Assembly (NCBI GenBank): GCA_958496175.1
Contig: OY292280.1
Span: forward strand, 9,858,001 to 9,922,000
DNA from: Sisyra terminalis
Lineage: Eukaryota > Arthropoda > Insecta > Neuroptera > Sisyridae
Direction of reading: 5' to 3'
DNA: 64,000 nt
Position numbers and translations under genes: made by a program. The notes under the pieces were generated by a model that was given only the letters and a program-made list of their open reading frames with translations, was not told where the DNA came from and searched no databases. Numbering within the stretch: position 1 is the stretch's first letter; the number at the start of each line of letters is the position of its first letter. Below are positions 1 to 12,189 of this stretch, one piece after another.

Positions 1-2944
1 TTTAATAGATCATAGTCAGCAAAAAAATCTAATTAGATTTTCCAGTTAAATTTTTTTTGGATAGTTGCCGCAAGTGGAAAATGTAGGAAAGAATATTCAT
101 GATTTACTAAGATGAAATGATTTCTATTTATTTTTGTCCCACAAGATGATAACTAGCGAAAAACAAATAACAATCTGACAATTTTCCGGGAATAACCGCC
201 ATCTGGCGTTTCAGTAAGGAAAAAAGAAGGGCTTAGAGTTTTAATTTTTTTTCGTTTCAAATGTAACCCAAAAAATTGGAAAAAAATCATGGATGCAAAA
301 ATTAATATGGCCTTCTTCTATGAATTTTTTCGGGGCCATTGTCTTCATTACAGGAGTGGAATATTTTTTTTAAGAAAAAAACAATTTTTTTCTACCTTTT
401 TTGAGCAAATTTTTTGGTTTCTTATAATCAAATTTCATGATTTCCTCAAAAATTCAAAAATATAGATTTTCCTTTTCTTGAGATTTTTTCCGGTCTTGAT
501 TACAACTCTTGGAAAGAATTATTGTTTTTACGCTAAGAGTCGTCGTTTTGGATCAAAAAGAAGTAGTTATATTTTTTGCATACCTTCAGGGGACATACGA
601 ACAGGAGTGGTAAATTTTTACAGTGTCTTTTTGTGTAAATGGGGTGAAATATTTCACACCCCAAATTTTCTTTTTCCTCACATAAGAAGCTGACTTGGAT
701 TTAAAAAATAAGATATCTACCGTTTCTTCCTCGAACCAGAGACATTTCATCCTTTTTAAATTGGAATTCGCTTTATTATTATCCAAACCTACACAGATGC
801 ACCTAAATGGTGGGCAAAAGGAATATTTACGCATTTTTGGAGAAAAATGGAGATTCTGAGCATAATGGGGTTAGTAACATCTACACAATAACATTTATAT
901 GTGATTAGTTTGTAAAAATTTTAATGAGAGATGAAAATATTGATTGAAATCTCCACAAATGTTAAATTTTTCAATCGAATAAAAATAACACAGCTCATTA
1001 CAAAAAAAACGGATCTTTTTATCGTAATTTTGACCTTGAATAATTTTCAAAGTAGTGAATTTATCAAAAAATGTTACGATACTATTTTTGTAGAGAATTT
1101 TGAATCCTATCATAACATATAAAAATTTGTTCCACCAATTTGTTGATTAGTTATAACACTCCATGGTTAATTTATCAATTCGAAAAAAACATATCAACTT
1201 TTAAGGCTTGATTATATGGAATCGGTTGGTCAGATTAAAATGTACAATCAGACCTTTTTTGTAGAACATTAAGTTATCTTTAAGAATAAATGTTGTAATA
1301 TACCTTCCATGTGATGGCTTAAAAGTTTTAAGAATTAAATACGCTTTGAAAAGAAAAATGTAAAATTGCGATGATGAACCTCGCATATTAATATTACAGA
1401 CCTAAAATTTCACAATATTTTAGTGAACTTTTAGGGGTCAATCTACTCTACAGTTTGGTTTACATTTTTTTCTTGAGGAAAATAAAACATCCAAAACTTT
1501 CTACCCAAATTTTGTTAAATTTTTTACCCTTGGAATTATTTGAATAATTTCATTTGAAATTAACAAACTAGACTTCAATAAGCCCCCACAAAATGTGTGA
1601 TACTAAAAATGTTATCCAATGTTATCCTACCTTTAACCAGCCGAGGGTAATCGGCGGGAGTAGCTGTAACTGACTTAATAGGTAAACTACTACCTTGATT
1701 ACCCGCGGGTAAACTACGGGAGTAATTTTCTTTTGTGGTACTAAATATGATACCATCGTCATTTTTAAAGCATAATTTTCGATCATAAGGTACTTATTGA
1801 GCTATACAAATGTAAATTTTTTAAAAGATATATCATAAATATTATTGAGGGTGATTTTATGAAAAATAAGTTTGTTTTGGGTTGAAAAATCAAAAATTGT
1901 AATAATAGACCCTTTATCATCCTTTTAATAACTTTTAATGGAGTGATTAAATCGAAAATTTATAAGAGACCTTTTTTGTAGAGCGTTAAATTTTAAGTCA
2001 GAATAATGCAATTTTAAATCTTTTCATTTATTTGTTTCTGAGAAAAAAAAATTAAAAGTAAAAAGTCAAATAATCCCATGTTATTTAAATGGTAAAAGTA
2101 ACATGATTCCGGCACGGTTTAATCAAGAAATTAAGAGCTTAATTGTATTGGATAATTTTTTTTATATCTTAAACTAAAAATTCAGGGGGCGGTCGCTGTA
2201 AAAAAATCAATTTGGGAAATAACAGACACCCTAGTGAGTAGGGACCATCGTGGGATGGAATCCTCAACAGGTCCTCAAACTGGAAAGCCAATTCGGCAAT
2301 AAGTTAAAGACTTTAAAAAAAAATATGGCTCAAATAGTTGACTATCTAAATTATTAATTATATTTTTTCTTATTACTTGTGATTTTCTTTTCAACAACCT
2401 TAACGGCTCAAAATTCCACCAAAGGTTCAGTCTTGAGTATAATACAAATAAATTTGATACATATTCTTAAGTATCGTTTAGAAGAATTTAATAATGAAAA
2501 TTTCCAATAAAATTGATAAAAAAATAGAAGAAATTCTTTGCTGATAATTATTGTTAATATTTATCAAAATTTTTGAAGGAATTGTTTTAATTAGTTTCAA
2601 AATACACGGTGATTATTTTATCTAATATTTTATGAAATGTAAAATAATCCTCATTAGTTTCGTGGATGTCTTAATGTAAACTACAATTCTTCAAGTGTGT
2701 CCAAGTAATAATTATCCTACATAAATATTGGAAATATTTACGATAAATTCTATTTAACAAAAACTGATTTGTAAGCGAAAGCTTTTTCAAATATTGTGAC
2801 TATATTGATTAATTGTTGTTATTTCTTTTACGATTTATACAAACGTGGATTATAATTATCGGGATAGATTTGATAATTTTTAATTAAACATAGTGTTTAT
2901 TTTATTTACGTCAAAGAAAATATCACAGTTAACATTCTTCTTTA
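1..2944. other. No gene supported; AT-rich, decayed repeat sequence
   Basis: I find no coding region with believable composition here. Two short stretches near 1250-1280 and 1970-1990 match a motif (TTTTTGTAGAgCgTTAA type) found inside several foldback elements elsewhere in the window, so about 1100-2080 is probably an old decayed element. A less AT-rich patch lies at about 1630-1735. An AG with a preceding T-rich tract at 2944-2945 could be the 3' splice site of a leader intron of the gene at 3024. Confidence 0.5.
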
Positions 2945-3023
2945 GGCTGATACCAACGCACTACCAATTCATTTTATGGAATCGTTTCGCCCGGTTGACA
3001 TCGCCTCGACTTCCCCAGTTAAA

Positions 3024-3488
3024 ATGCCGATCTATAAAATAATTCCACGTAAGTTACCCATAAAACCATTGATCTTTTTGAATTTTTACTACTGCCATTC
3101 TTTCTTTTATTTAGAAGAAGTTGTTATCCGAAATAACTCAATTTACGGATTTGTGATTCGAGTTTTGGTTTGTGGACATTGGGCCAACATTCATCTTCTC
3201 CATGTTTGTAATGGATCAAAATTGCTTATCATCATTGATCCAGTTGATCGTCCCAGAAGCGAAATCAATTCTTATAGAGCTCTGTGGATGTCCGATGGAT
3301 CTGTGGCTTCAATGATGAGACGTGGTATTTTTCCAAATGGGAGATTCATTGCTGATCATCTGTGCACAGCACTGGGGAAAGATGTCTTCATATACATCAG
3401 AATTGAGATTGATAGCACCGAAGCAGAATTGCTCCAATTAATGGACTATTTTGTCACAATCTTGGAAGACTTCGCATGGATTTTGTAA
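3024..3488 (+). CDS. Small two-exon gene, family A copy 1 (132 aa; PAC3-like pattern, function unknown)
   Basis: Exon 1 is 3024-3048 (MPIYKIIP), the intron 3049-3114 (66 bp, GTAAGT to TTTAG) and exon 2 3115-3488. The intron is in frame without stops, so an unspliced reading also looks open. I chose ATG 3024 because the paralogue at 53016 starts at the same MPIYKI and has an upstream stop; an in-frame ATG at 2976 would add 16 residues. A possible leader-intron acceptor lies at 2945. The two paralogues are both 132 aa, split at the same codon and about 50% identical (my hand count, 66/132). Conserved blocks are WANI.LL, KLLII, EINSY.A.WM.DGSV, LGKDV and the C-terminal W-I-L. There is no signal peptide or membrane span. 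The strand-strand-helix-strand-helix pattern resembles proteasome assembly chaperone 3 (PSMG3); this is inference only. Confidence 0.7.
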   Translation: MPIYKIIPRKLPIKPLIFLNFYYCHSFFYLEEVVIRNNSIYGFVIRVLVCGHWANIHLLHVCNGSKLLIIIDPVDRPRSEINSYRALWMSDGSVASMMRRGIFPNGRFIADHLCTALGKDVFIYIRIEIDSTEAELLQLMDYFVTILEDFAWIL

Positions 3489-3661
3489 TTTGATAATAAT
3501 TTGTTATACTCTTTCATAATTTAAGCTTAATTATAAACACTACTGTGATACTAAAAGATTTGTACAAATATTCAATAAGATAAAACAAATTATGGAAATG
3601 TTTTTTCTCTTTCAATTAACTAACCCTTATGATCCTGATAATTATAAATCATTACTTCTCT
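3489..3661. other. 3' flank of the family A gene
   Basis: No canonical AATAAA is obvious directly after the stop codon; AATAAG-like and ATAAAAC stretches occur near 3570-3590. Otherwise plain AT-rich DNA. Confidence 0.3.
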
Positions 3662-3784
3662 ATGAAAACAATATATAAGATATATTGCAGTCCAATTTAT
3701 GTAGTATAATTTAATATAATAATATATAAAAATCATACCACAAACATAAATTTGAACAGAAGTTCAAACATATATATATATATA

Positions 3785-4803
3785 TTAGGGTGATTTTTTT
3801 TTTACTTTTTTTGGTCCCATCGTAAAATTTTGTTGTAAATACCAAAAAAAAAAAAATTCCCTGAAAGTTTGAGCCATTAATATTAATTTTAAGTCCTCGA
3901 CCAAGACGTGTAAAGATTTCCCATAGAAAATACACGGAAACTCTAATTTTTTATTTTTAAATTTCTATATCTCAGCGGCATTTCTGGGATCGCTTTTACC
4001 GAAGATGGTTTTTTCTCAGAATTAAACGGTCTACAAAAGTGCCCATTGCGACAAAGTCGTAACTCACACCGGTGAGGTAGTACGGGCCACTGAACTTGAT
4101 TTTTCCATAAAATTCGCGTTTTTTTGCATTTATCTCGTAAATAACAAGAGCTACGGAAAAATTATAAATGAACGACTTGTAGAGAATTTGATTTCCTACT
4201 AAAAAGCTCTTGTAGACCAAATCGCGAAGATCAATATTAAACGAGATATTATGCCTTGAATTGATTTTTCTGTGAAATTTTTGCCGATCATTGATTTAAA
4301 CTTATAAATTGATATAAAAAAATATATTGATATAAACTTAATATCTCGTTTAATATTGATCTTCGCGATTTGGTCTACAGGAGCTTCTTTGTAGGAAATC
4401 AAATTCTCTACAAGTTTTTCATTTATAATTTTTCCGTAGCTCTTATTGTTTACGAGATAAATGCAAAAAAACGCGAATTTTATGGAAAAATCAGGTTCAG
4501 TGGCCCGTACTACCTCACCGGTGTGAGTTACGACTTTGTCGCAATGGGCACTTTTGTAGAGCGTTTAATTCTGAGAAAAAACCATCTTCGGTAAAAGCGA
4601 TCCCATGAAATGCCGCTGAGATATAGAAATTTAAAAATAAAAAATCAGAGTTTCCGTGTATTTTCAATGGGAAATCTTTACACGTCTTGATCGAGGACTT
4701 AAATTAATATTAAGGGCTCAAACTTTCAGGGATTTTTTTTTTGGTATTTACAACAAAATTTCACGATGGGCCCAAAAAAAAAAGTAAAAAAAAATCCCTC
4801 TTA
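3785..4803. mobile_element. Foldback MITE, TTAGGGTGA...TC(AC)CCTAA ends, copy 1
   Basis: Left arm 3785-4250 and right arm 4340-4803 are near-perfect reverse complements; the centre is near 4295. Ends are TTAGGGTGATTTTT on the left and a slightly mutated complement (TCCCTCTTA) on the right, in TA-rich DNA. It has no transposase. A second, shorter copy lies at 51447-52242. Open frames inside the arms (such as 4370-4594) repeat in mirror image and are not genes. Confidence 0.85.
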
Positions 4804-4858
4804 TATATATATATATATAAATATATATGTAATATATATAGTCGTTACGTATTGCTCA

Positions 4859-4893
4859 GATACGTATTTCGATTTCCAAGCAACCTTCCTCAG
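4859..4893 (-). ncRNA. Hammerhead-ribozyme-like motif (long stem III type)
   Basis: Read on the minus strand: CTGAGGA core, one extra A, stem II GGTTGC/G(G)AAATC closing a short loop, GAA, then self-complementary ATACGTAT and C. This fits the hammerhead order CUGANGA - stem II - GAA - stem III - UH, with a self-complementary stem III as expected for dimer-acting forms. It pairs with the plus-strand motif at 4964. Confidence 0.5.
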
Positions 4894-4963
4894 TGGTCAT
4901 CAAGTAGTTTAAAATGATTCATCATAAAGCAGTTACGGAGTGATCCAAACTACTTGATGACCA

Positions 4964-4998
4964 CTGATGAAGGTTGCTTGGCAATCGATATACGTATC
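4964..4998 (+). ncRNA. Hammerhead-like motif, mutated core
   Basis: CTGATGA, extra A, stem II GGTTGC-TTG-GCAATC (six pairs counting one G-U), then GAT instead of GAA, then ATACGTAT and C. The A-to-T change in the GAA core should abolish cleavage. It lies opposite in direction to the motif at 4859. Confidence 0.45.
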
Positions 4999-5377
4999 TG
5001 GGCAATACGTAACGAATATTTTTGTTTGAATTTCTGTTCAAATTTATATTTGCGGTATGATTTTTATATATTATTATATTAAATTATTCTACATAAATTG
5101 GACTGCAATATATCTTATATATTGTTTTCACAGTATAACTGTTCAAAGTCAGCGAAAAAATCTTATTTTCATTACTTCTCTACTTTCAATGTTTAATACT
5201 TTTAAATCCATTGTAATAAAAAAAATGTTTTTATTGCCTTCTATATACATAAAGTATACAATCTACATAAAAGTTAATTTATATTTTAAGGATATCATGG
5301 AAGTTATGAGTGCTTTAATACATAAACTTTAAACTAAAATAGTTTTCGAATAATTATCATATTTAATCGAAATATAA

Positions 5378-5529
5378 GCAAACCATTCACGCTTCACCTT
5401 ACAGTCCAACTTGTGATCCGACTTTCGAAGTTGGATCTAAAGTTGGACTGTGAATGGTGTTGGAAGTTGGATGTCTAGTCGGAATAGTCGGATCATTTAG
5501 AACAGCAAGTTGGAGCGTGAATGGCCTGC
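5378..5529. mobile_element. Short MITE with terminal inverted repeats
   Basis: The ends ACCATTCACGCT and AGCGTGAATGG are inverted around about 150 bp with further internal inverted blocks (AAGTTGGA/TCCAACTT). No coding capacity; class unassigned. Confidence 0.6.
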
Positions 5530-5787
5530 TTTAGAGATGCAAACGATACATCGATTTTTTCAAACATCGATATATTATATATTATAGTATAATTATCACT
5601 AGCATACTCGCTTGGGTATCTTGTTGAAAATGATTATTTAAATAATTTTATTTTAAGACTGGAATGAGAATGACCAGCAATTATAGTATTTAATTTAACT
5701 TAATCTTGTTTTATATATTTATTTTAATTTTTGACCCGGTATAATGAGCCAGTATTTACAACGTGGATGTTAACCTCAAAAGTTCTT

Positions 5788-5822
5788 CTGAAGAAGTTGG
5801 AAATAAATACCAACGAAACGTA
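5788..5822 (+). ncRNA. Hammerhead-ribozyme-like motif (best preserved copy)
   Basis: CTGAAGA, extra A, stem II GTTGG/CCAAC (five pairs, nine-base loop), GAA, stem III ACGT (self-complementary), A at the cleavage position. All conserved core positions known for hammerhead ribozymes are present except for the extra A before stem II, which recurs in most copies in this window. Confidence 0.6.
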
Positions 5823-5950
5823 GAGATGATTTGAAAATTGAACATCTTATTATTTGAGTCCAAGTTCCCAAGAACATTATTAATCATCGATTAATGATTC
5901 TTATTTTATGGATACTTTTAATATTTGATGTTTTTATTAAATTTTTATAC

Positions 5951-5980
5951 GACGTTTCGCCACTTTCGCAGCTTCTTCAG
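5951..5980 (-). ncRNA. Hammerhead-ribozyme-like motif
   Basis: Minus strand: CTGAAGA, extra A, stem II GCTGC/GTGGC (five pairs, two of them G-U) with a GAAA loop, then GAA, ACGT and C. It is 130 bp from, and opposed to, the motif at 5788. Confidence 0.6.
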
Positions 5981-6984
5981 GTACTCAATTATAAACATCA
6001 AATTTTTTAAATCCATGTATAATATTTTTTTTCATAATAATTCAATAAATTTAAAAAATTTAAATTAAATAATGGATAAGAATACCAACAATATTAATCA
6101 TCGATGTTCTTAAAATTTAAAATTCAAACCTTCACAGGTACCGATAGAAATTTTTTTAAGTGCTTTCAAATGTTGTATACATTATAATAATAGGCCCTAA
6201 TAGTGTTAAGATTATAGGCACAAAATTTTACAATACACAGTTTTTTGTCATCCTAAATTATATTTTTGTTATATCTCTTAAAAAAAGTCGATTTTTGGGG
6301 CCTAGTCTAGTAGGTATCAATCCGAAATTTAAGAAATGGCGAATTTCATACTACTACGTAATGGGAAGTAGCTTTATACTTAGAATAGATATTGAAATGA
6401 TTGTTGCTTTATTTTTAGAATAGTGATGAAGAATTTTATATGGTAAAAGAAAATTTGTTTGGTACAATAAGATACAAATTATAGCCATTCGAATTTTCCT
6501 CAATTTGTTCTCATTTTTACGATTTCTTATTGGGTTCTGTGGCAATCCAGGAGCAGATTAAAAATTATTTAATATTCTACAAAAAAACTATAATATCTAT
6601 AGTAAATATTTTATATAAACAAATTATAAAGCAATAGCTTTATATTGTTTTAGAAAAAATGTTCAATTTTGACCCCCAAAAAAATTATGTGAAGAAAATT
6701 AAATGTAATATTTTTAGAAAATATATTCTATACCATCTTTAATTATGTCTTTTAAAATATATCGTTTTTTTTTTTTGAAAACGAATAATTAAAAAAAGTA
6801 GGTATACTTTTGAAGTTTGGTTATTTAAAAAGGATAATATGCACTCGTATAACTTATAAAAACTATTAAAATCCTGTTTGTTTTTCGTTAATTAATTAGA
6901 TCGTATACTAAAAACCAAAAAATCTTTAATAATATTCCGATATACCAAGTGAAGTGACCAATAAAATTCAAAAATTCCACCAAA

Positions 6985-7300
6985 GCACACTTGAAACCTT
7001 ACCGTGGGGTATATGGCGTATGATCCACACATTTGACAATATGTACCCTACAAGAAAATATGAAAGATAATTATGACCGTTTAGGGGTACATGATGACAT
7101 ATATTGTTTAAGACTTATGAAAACGTTGATCAGATTTATCCATTATTATTTTTTTAACGATATTCAACGTCAGTTACGAGAAGAAACATAAATTTATCCT
7201 TTTTCCGAGTACGCAAAATTTGGCAGATTCTACCGTGCGGTAAGTGACGTCTGAAGCACAGATTGATCAATGTGCACACGTCCATAAAATATGGAAGATA
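6985..7300. repeat. ~231-bp satellite-like dimer (TACCGTG family)
   Basis: Two related blocks, each with a TTACCGTGnGGTA-like core followed by a GAnCCACACATT-like block and then TnnATAAAATATG, have cores at 7001 and 7232, 231 bp apart. Equivalent pairs occur at 18077/18309, 41656/41886 and 44643/44875, and single blocks at 27906 and 30077. Confidence 0.6.
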
Positions 7301-8077
7301 TTTATGCACAGTAGGGTGGATTTTTTTACATGAATAGTTGGCGTTAAATTGTTCAGAATTTTTTTTCTACATATCTTAATTCTACCAAAAAAAATATACT
7401 AAAATATTGAATTTTGACTCAATTTTTGAACTTTTAAGAATCCAAAGTTATCTCATAAACTTTTTTTTTGAGCTGATTTTTGGAGTAGGCTTTTCATACA
7501 TGGTAAATTAATGTAAAAAACTATGATATAAGATATATAATACAATATAATAATATAACTACTTAACATAAAACCCTAAAAAAGTTGACTTTTCGTTTAT
7601 AAGTCCATAACAGATATGTAGGCCATTAATTTTTTCGAGACAAAAGAAAATGGACTTCCACTACTTTCAAAACAAACGGTCCATATATAATAATTTTCCG
7701 TGTCTAAGATTTAATCTGTGTGTGTATCTAGCGTCCTACTGGGTAAGCCATAACAGGCCATAATAGAGGAGTGACCAAGCACAAAGAGAAAAAAGATGCT
7801 CTCGATCTTTCTTTGAGGATCATTGGTGTAAAAGAAAAAGGGTTATGAAACTGAACAATATAAATCACCACAGGTGGATGAATCATTCGAGAAACAATTA
7901 GTCGATCAATTATAAACAGTTCTTCTTATAGTGTTAATTCAGTTCAGTGGTTGTTGTAAATAAATACGCGTTTTGTGGGAAGTAAATAACGGTTGGGTAA
8001 TTAAATAAATTTGTTATTTTTAATTGATAATAATATATATATGTCTTTGAGATTCAATTAAAAAATTACTTTATTAC

Positions 8078-8112
8078 GACGCGTTTCAACAGTTTTTGAC
8101 TGTCATCATCAG
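8078..8112 (-). ncRNA. Hammerhead-like motif with ACGCGT stem III
   Basis: Minus strand: CTGATGA, T instead of the extra A, stem II GACAG/CTGTT (five pairs, one G-U), GAA, then ACGCGT (self-complementary) and C. It differs from the ACGT and ATACGTAT copies yet keeps the palindrome. Confidence 0.55.
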
Positions 8113-8404
8113 GTAATAATATTATAATAATATTATTTTTTTATGTCCTACAACACAAACGAATTCATGAAGTATATGATTGTTAAAAACGTTTATTCGG
8201 TAGGATAATGTGGTATATGTATTACATAACTCTGCATAAAATTTCAACGCAATAGCGATGAAGGGTAGAAATTTGTTGGAATGTTGGAATTGTTCGAAAT
8301 ATTGATGTTAATTCCGTTTTGATAAATTATTATAACTAAAAAAGTTTAGTTTCAAAAAAATGCTTCAGATTTTCTTACCCTTTACTTTGTAAAACTAATG
8401 TGAG

Positions 8405-8492
8405 CTATGTATACAATATATAGGATATATTGCGGAATATATTAGTGGAATATATTTTCCGCAATATATCCTATATATTGTATACACAGTAT
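8405..8492. repeat. Perfect-looking hairpin
   Basis: About 33 bp ending GATATATTGCGG is followed after about 20 bp by its reverse complement ending ATATATTGTATAC. The arm shares the ATATATAnGATATATTGC block with the arms of the 3662-5131 element, so it is probably a collapsed copy of that element without its interior. Confidence 0.7.
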
Positions 8493-8799
8493 AATTGTTC
8501 AGTCAGCGAAAAAATCTTATTTTGATAATGTGTGCTATGTGCAGCACAACTCCACATAATATTCAAACTATATGTGGTATATGGTAATGAAGTATAGGAT
8601 AGCTATGTATTCTTGATGCAATTTTTTGATGCAAATTCATCCAAAAAATTAAGTATAACCGTCGATGTTTTCCCTTTTGAATATTTAAATCATATTATAA
8701 GGATAACTATTTTATCGTTGAAAAATTATCTCTTAGATAAATCTTCTCATTCTTTGGTGAAAATAGGCATGATTTCTTCATCCCTCAGATAAACTTTAA

Positions 8800-10683
8800 T
8801 CTATACATATAAATAAAATTAGAGTGTCTGTTTGTAATATTGAAATAACCACTTTTTAATACATGATATATATATGAATATATACGGTACATACACCAAA
8901 ATTATATTTTTTTTAAATTTTTGCCTGTTTGTTCCGACTAATCTCTGAAATGGCTGAACCGATTTTGACGGGACTTTTATTGGCAGGTAGCTGATGTAAT
9001 AAGGAGCAACTTAGGCTACTTTTATTTTAGATATAAAAAATCATTTATTTTAGCAAAATAAAATATTGTTGCAGTTGAACAATCAACAATCGAAATTTAG
9101 AATTTAATAAGTGTAATTAACAAATAAATAATTTATTAATAATAAGTTTATATTTTTGTTGTCATTTTAATAACAGCATTTTAAATAACCTAATTTCACT
9201 TAATTAGTATGATAGTTTATGTAGTAGGTACTTATACCCAATACCAAAGAGGCGGTTTTTAATTTTTGTTTGTTTTTCAACAATCAAACTTTTTAAAATC
9301 TAATTTTTATCAACCAATGATTGTGGCTAGGAGCAATTATATATTCTGCTGAAAAGCATTAAGGGAGCAATTTTTTGTCATATATTTCATTATGAATTAA
9401 AATATACAATCTTCCAAACTAACTTTTCTTCGTTATTTAGAACAATTTGAAAACCAATTATTGTTATTGAAAATAAATAAAATATTCGAATTCATTTCCA
9501 CGTTTTCCACCTATTTCCAACAATTTTGTATGTACAACGTCCAAATGAGCGAAATCGAATTGCTTTTTAGTCATGATAATCAAAATAAAGGTCATTATTT
9601 TTTTTCGTTTTAAATTATATTTTCCAATATAAATGCATATTTGTGTCGATGAAATTTGGAAAGAGTTTTTCTTATACGATGCAGATATATAATAAGAAAG
9701 GGTTTTTTGATGATTCCTCCTCTAAAAGAATGAAAAATGGGGACAAAGTTTGTACGGCAAAACGTCTAATAAACAATCGAAATTTAAAATTTAATTATCA
9801 AAGTACCGTTAAAGACGAACCGTAATTACCCTTTATAATAAAACAAAGTTGGTTTAATATTAGAAACTTTGGGTTTGCTTAAAAATTTAAACTCTGATAG
9901 ATATATCTGAAAATGGTTAATTTTATAATTGAGCATTGAGTTTTTGGCTTTCACATATTGTAAACCTGAAAATTCGAAATATGTATTCACAAATAAATAA
10001 ATTTGTGAGCGAATATCGAGTAGCGAGAAATTCGGCGAACTTAAAGAAAATTGTTTAATTATATAGTTGAAATTCAGATATTTTAATAATAAGTGCATAG
10101 ATAACAATGGATATACTTGATTATGGAGCAACTGGGTTTCGTGCAATTGAACAAATTTTAATTTCGCGGTAGTTTTGTACATTGCAGTAGTGCAATACTT
10201 TTGAGAAAAAGGTTCATTTGGGAATCGAGACAATGAAATGGGATTTCTACTAATATTCTAAATCTAGATCCTTTACTTCTGTTATTTTGACGTGGGAGTT
10301 TTGATAACTTTTTATTGTTTTCAGTCATAATTAAGACCTACTTTATTGAACTTGACGATATTTTTTATGTATAGATACTGATTAATTTATGGATTATTTG
10401 ATTCACGGTAGGTATACCTACCGTAGGTATACGCAATTGGACATACTCTTTTTAGATATTTATAAATATTTTTTGAAAATTAATTGATGATTACATACAA
10501 ATAGTTTATTCTAAGCAACAGTTTATTAAATGTCGACAAAATAGTGTTCTTATGTATGATTATGTTTTTCGTAAAACAAATAAGAAAAATAACAATTTTC
10601 ACATACCACAACAAATAGCAAATCTAAAAAGAAAATATAATCTATACCTACGTTGCGCAGACGAAGTCGCGGGGATTAGCTAG
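8800..10683 (+). mobile_element. Non-autonomous Helitron, both ends present
   Basis: The 5' end TCTATACATATAAATAAAAT is followed by the insect Helitron block around GAAATGGCTGAACCGATTTT. The 3' end carries the short GACGAAGTC hairpin and CTAG, followed by T, as rolling-circle elements require. No Rep/helicase gene is present. Open frames at 9643-9825 and 9826-10233 lie inside it and recur in decayed form in the other copies, so I do not call them genes. Confidence 0.85.
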
Positions 10684-11389
10684 TCTAAAATATCAATGAA
10701 ACTATGAAGATGAAAAATACCGACTTTAAGCTTCAAAAATGTAAATTATATAGAGTTTGGTACATTTCTATGCTGTCGAAAAAAATTTCTTAAAGATTTT
10801 CTTTAATTTTCATTTTATTCAACAAATAGTACAAAAAGTACCTTTACATAATGCTGGTAAATGAACATTGCATAAATGGTTTTTCTGCCATACTATAATA
10901 TTGATGTAATAAAAATCTTCGGTTACTTCATACAAACATGGTCAAGGTTAAAGAGTTCAATAACTTTGGCCATTATAACTATATCGCACCATTCAAATGA
11001 TTGAATTATTCTTATACAAACAACGATCTTCATAAGAGGGTCCCTTCGATGTATTTAAGAAAAAAAAATGGACATTCCATTGTAATTTTTCAGTTTTTAT
11101 TGGCTTTTGATAACCAGTTTAACTTTCTTCTAAAATTTTAAATAGTCTACTTGATCTGAAAAAAAATATCCAAAAATTAAACAAATAGTATGGGACATAT
11201 GTTTTATTCTCAAATATCTATAAAATTACAAAAAAAAAATTGGAAATAAAAGTGTAAAAAAAATACAATGAATTAAATATGATATAATACGAAATATAAG
11301 AGAAGAAATTTTACAAGTCTTTATTATACAGGCTGGGCTAGAAAGAGCCATAGGTGGTGGAAATGGGTGCTTGGTTAATTTACCATAGA

Positions 11390-11650
11390 GTGTTTTTATT
11401 TACGATTTTTTATTAACTCTAGAGTCGTTTAAGACCCTAGTAGTTATAAAGCGATGATAACAAACAAAACATTTTTTTTACGTTTTCCAATCATAAGAGC
11501 AGAATCTAGATAAAAGCATTGGGTTTTCAATATTTCTTGATTTACAAATTTTTATTAACCCTAGAGTCGCTCAAGACTTTTGTAGTTATAAAGCAACGGT
11601 AAATAATAGTAGAAAAAATATTTTTTTTTTACATTTCCCAACCTTAAGGG
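11390..11650 (+). repeat. Two head-less SINE 3' fragments in tandem
   Basis: Both pieces contain the body block TTTACGATTT/TTTACAAATT, then CTAGAGTCG, CAAGAC and AGTTATAAAGC, as in the fuller copies at 36125, 38249 and 59430. The tRNA-like head is missing. Confidence 0.55.
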
Positions 11651-11716
11651 GAGAAACAAGATGCATTGGATTACTTTTTTATGTCATGCTGACAAAGTAG
11701 CTGATATTGGCTAGGG

Positions 11717-11930
11717 CAGCATTTTTCTAACTTTTTTTGTCCACGGATCCCTAAGGAAATCAAAGACCGTTATAAGGATCCCCTTAGTAAAAAAAAAACA
11801 GCGATATGTTGGGTTCAATTATTTAAGTACTACAAATACAAAAAAAATATATAATTACGATCCCCCATCACACCTTTCTGGACCCATAAGAGTCCGTGGA
11901 CCATAGGTTAAGAAACACAGAGCTAAAAGT
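11717..11930. mobile_element. hAT-type MITE, decayed
   Basis: The left end CAGCATTTTTCTAACTTTTT and right end GGTTAAGAAACACAG are imperfect inverted repeats. The interior has the CCACGGATCC...GTCCGTGGACC pattern common in non-autonomous hAT elements. The target-site duplication is unclear. Confidence 0.55.
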
Positions 11931-12189
11931 TACTACACTATACGCAAAAATGTAATTCCCCTGCCTGATGTTTTTTATTCATTATAACATAATTAACATT
12001 TTACATAAATATATATTTACAAATCTCTTCTTTTTTTTTTTAATTTATACCAATATCAGAAAAAATTGAGGACTCAAAAACTAGGGTGTCCAAGTAGTGA
12101 CTCCATTATCAAATAAAATTAATTGAAAAAAAAGGTCAATTAAACGAGGATTCTCAAGGATTTTTTAATGGAGCCAAAAATTGAAGTTG

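Larger units (their letters stand above)
3662..5131. repeat. Outer inverted-repeat element enclosing a foldback MITE and two hammerhead-like motifs
   Basis: About 105 bp at 3662-3775 is the reverse complement of 5030-5131 (shared core GATATATTGCAGTCCAATTT). Between the arms sit a foldback element (3785-4803) and an opposed pair of hammerhead-like motifs (4859-4893 minus, 4964-4998 plus). Partial copies of the same outer arms occur at 21210-21420 and 28930-29250, so this is a dispersed family of retrozyme- or Penelope-like repeats. Confidence 0.6.
5530..8799. other. Gene-less AT-rich stretch with hammerhead-like motifs and a satellite-like pair
   Basis: Apart from the motifs at 5788, 5951 and 8078, the repeat pair at 6985-7300 and the hairpin at 8405-8492, I see no gene. 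A left TTAGGGTGG-type element end (AGGGTGGATTTTTTT) occurs near 7313. Confidence 0.5.
10684..12189. other. Gene-less stretch with SINE tail fragments and a hAT MITE
   Basis: Two tandem SINE-tail pieces lie at about 11390-11650 (ATTAACyCTAGAGTCG...AGTTATAAAGC). A hAT-type MITE lies at 11717-11930. The rest is AT-rich and unassigned. Confidence 0.5.

Noticed and set aside
4370..4594. 74-codon frame, repeated in mirror at 3996-4220 and at 51645-51884
   Set aside because: It is the arm of a foldback element; similarity between the frames comes from the inverted repeat, not from protein selection.
9643..9825. 60-codon plus-strand frame
   Set aside because: Internal Helitron sequence with no support in other copies.
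9826..10233. 135-codon minus-strand frame
   Set aside because: Lies wholly inside the Helitron; equivalents in the other Helitron copies are broken by stops, so it is not under coding constraint.
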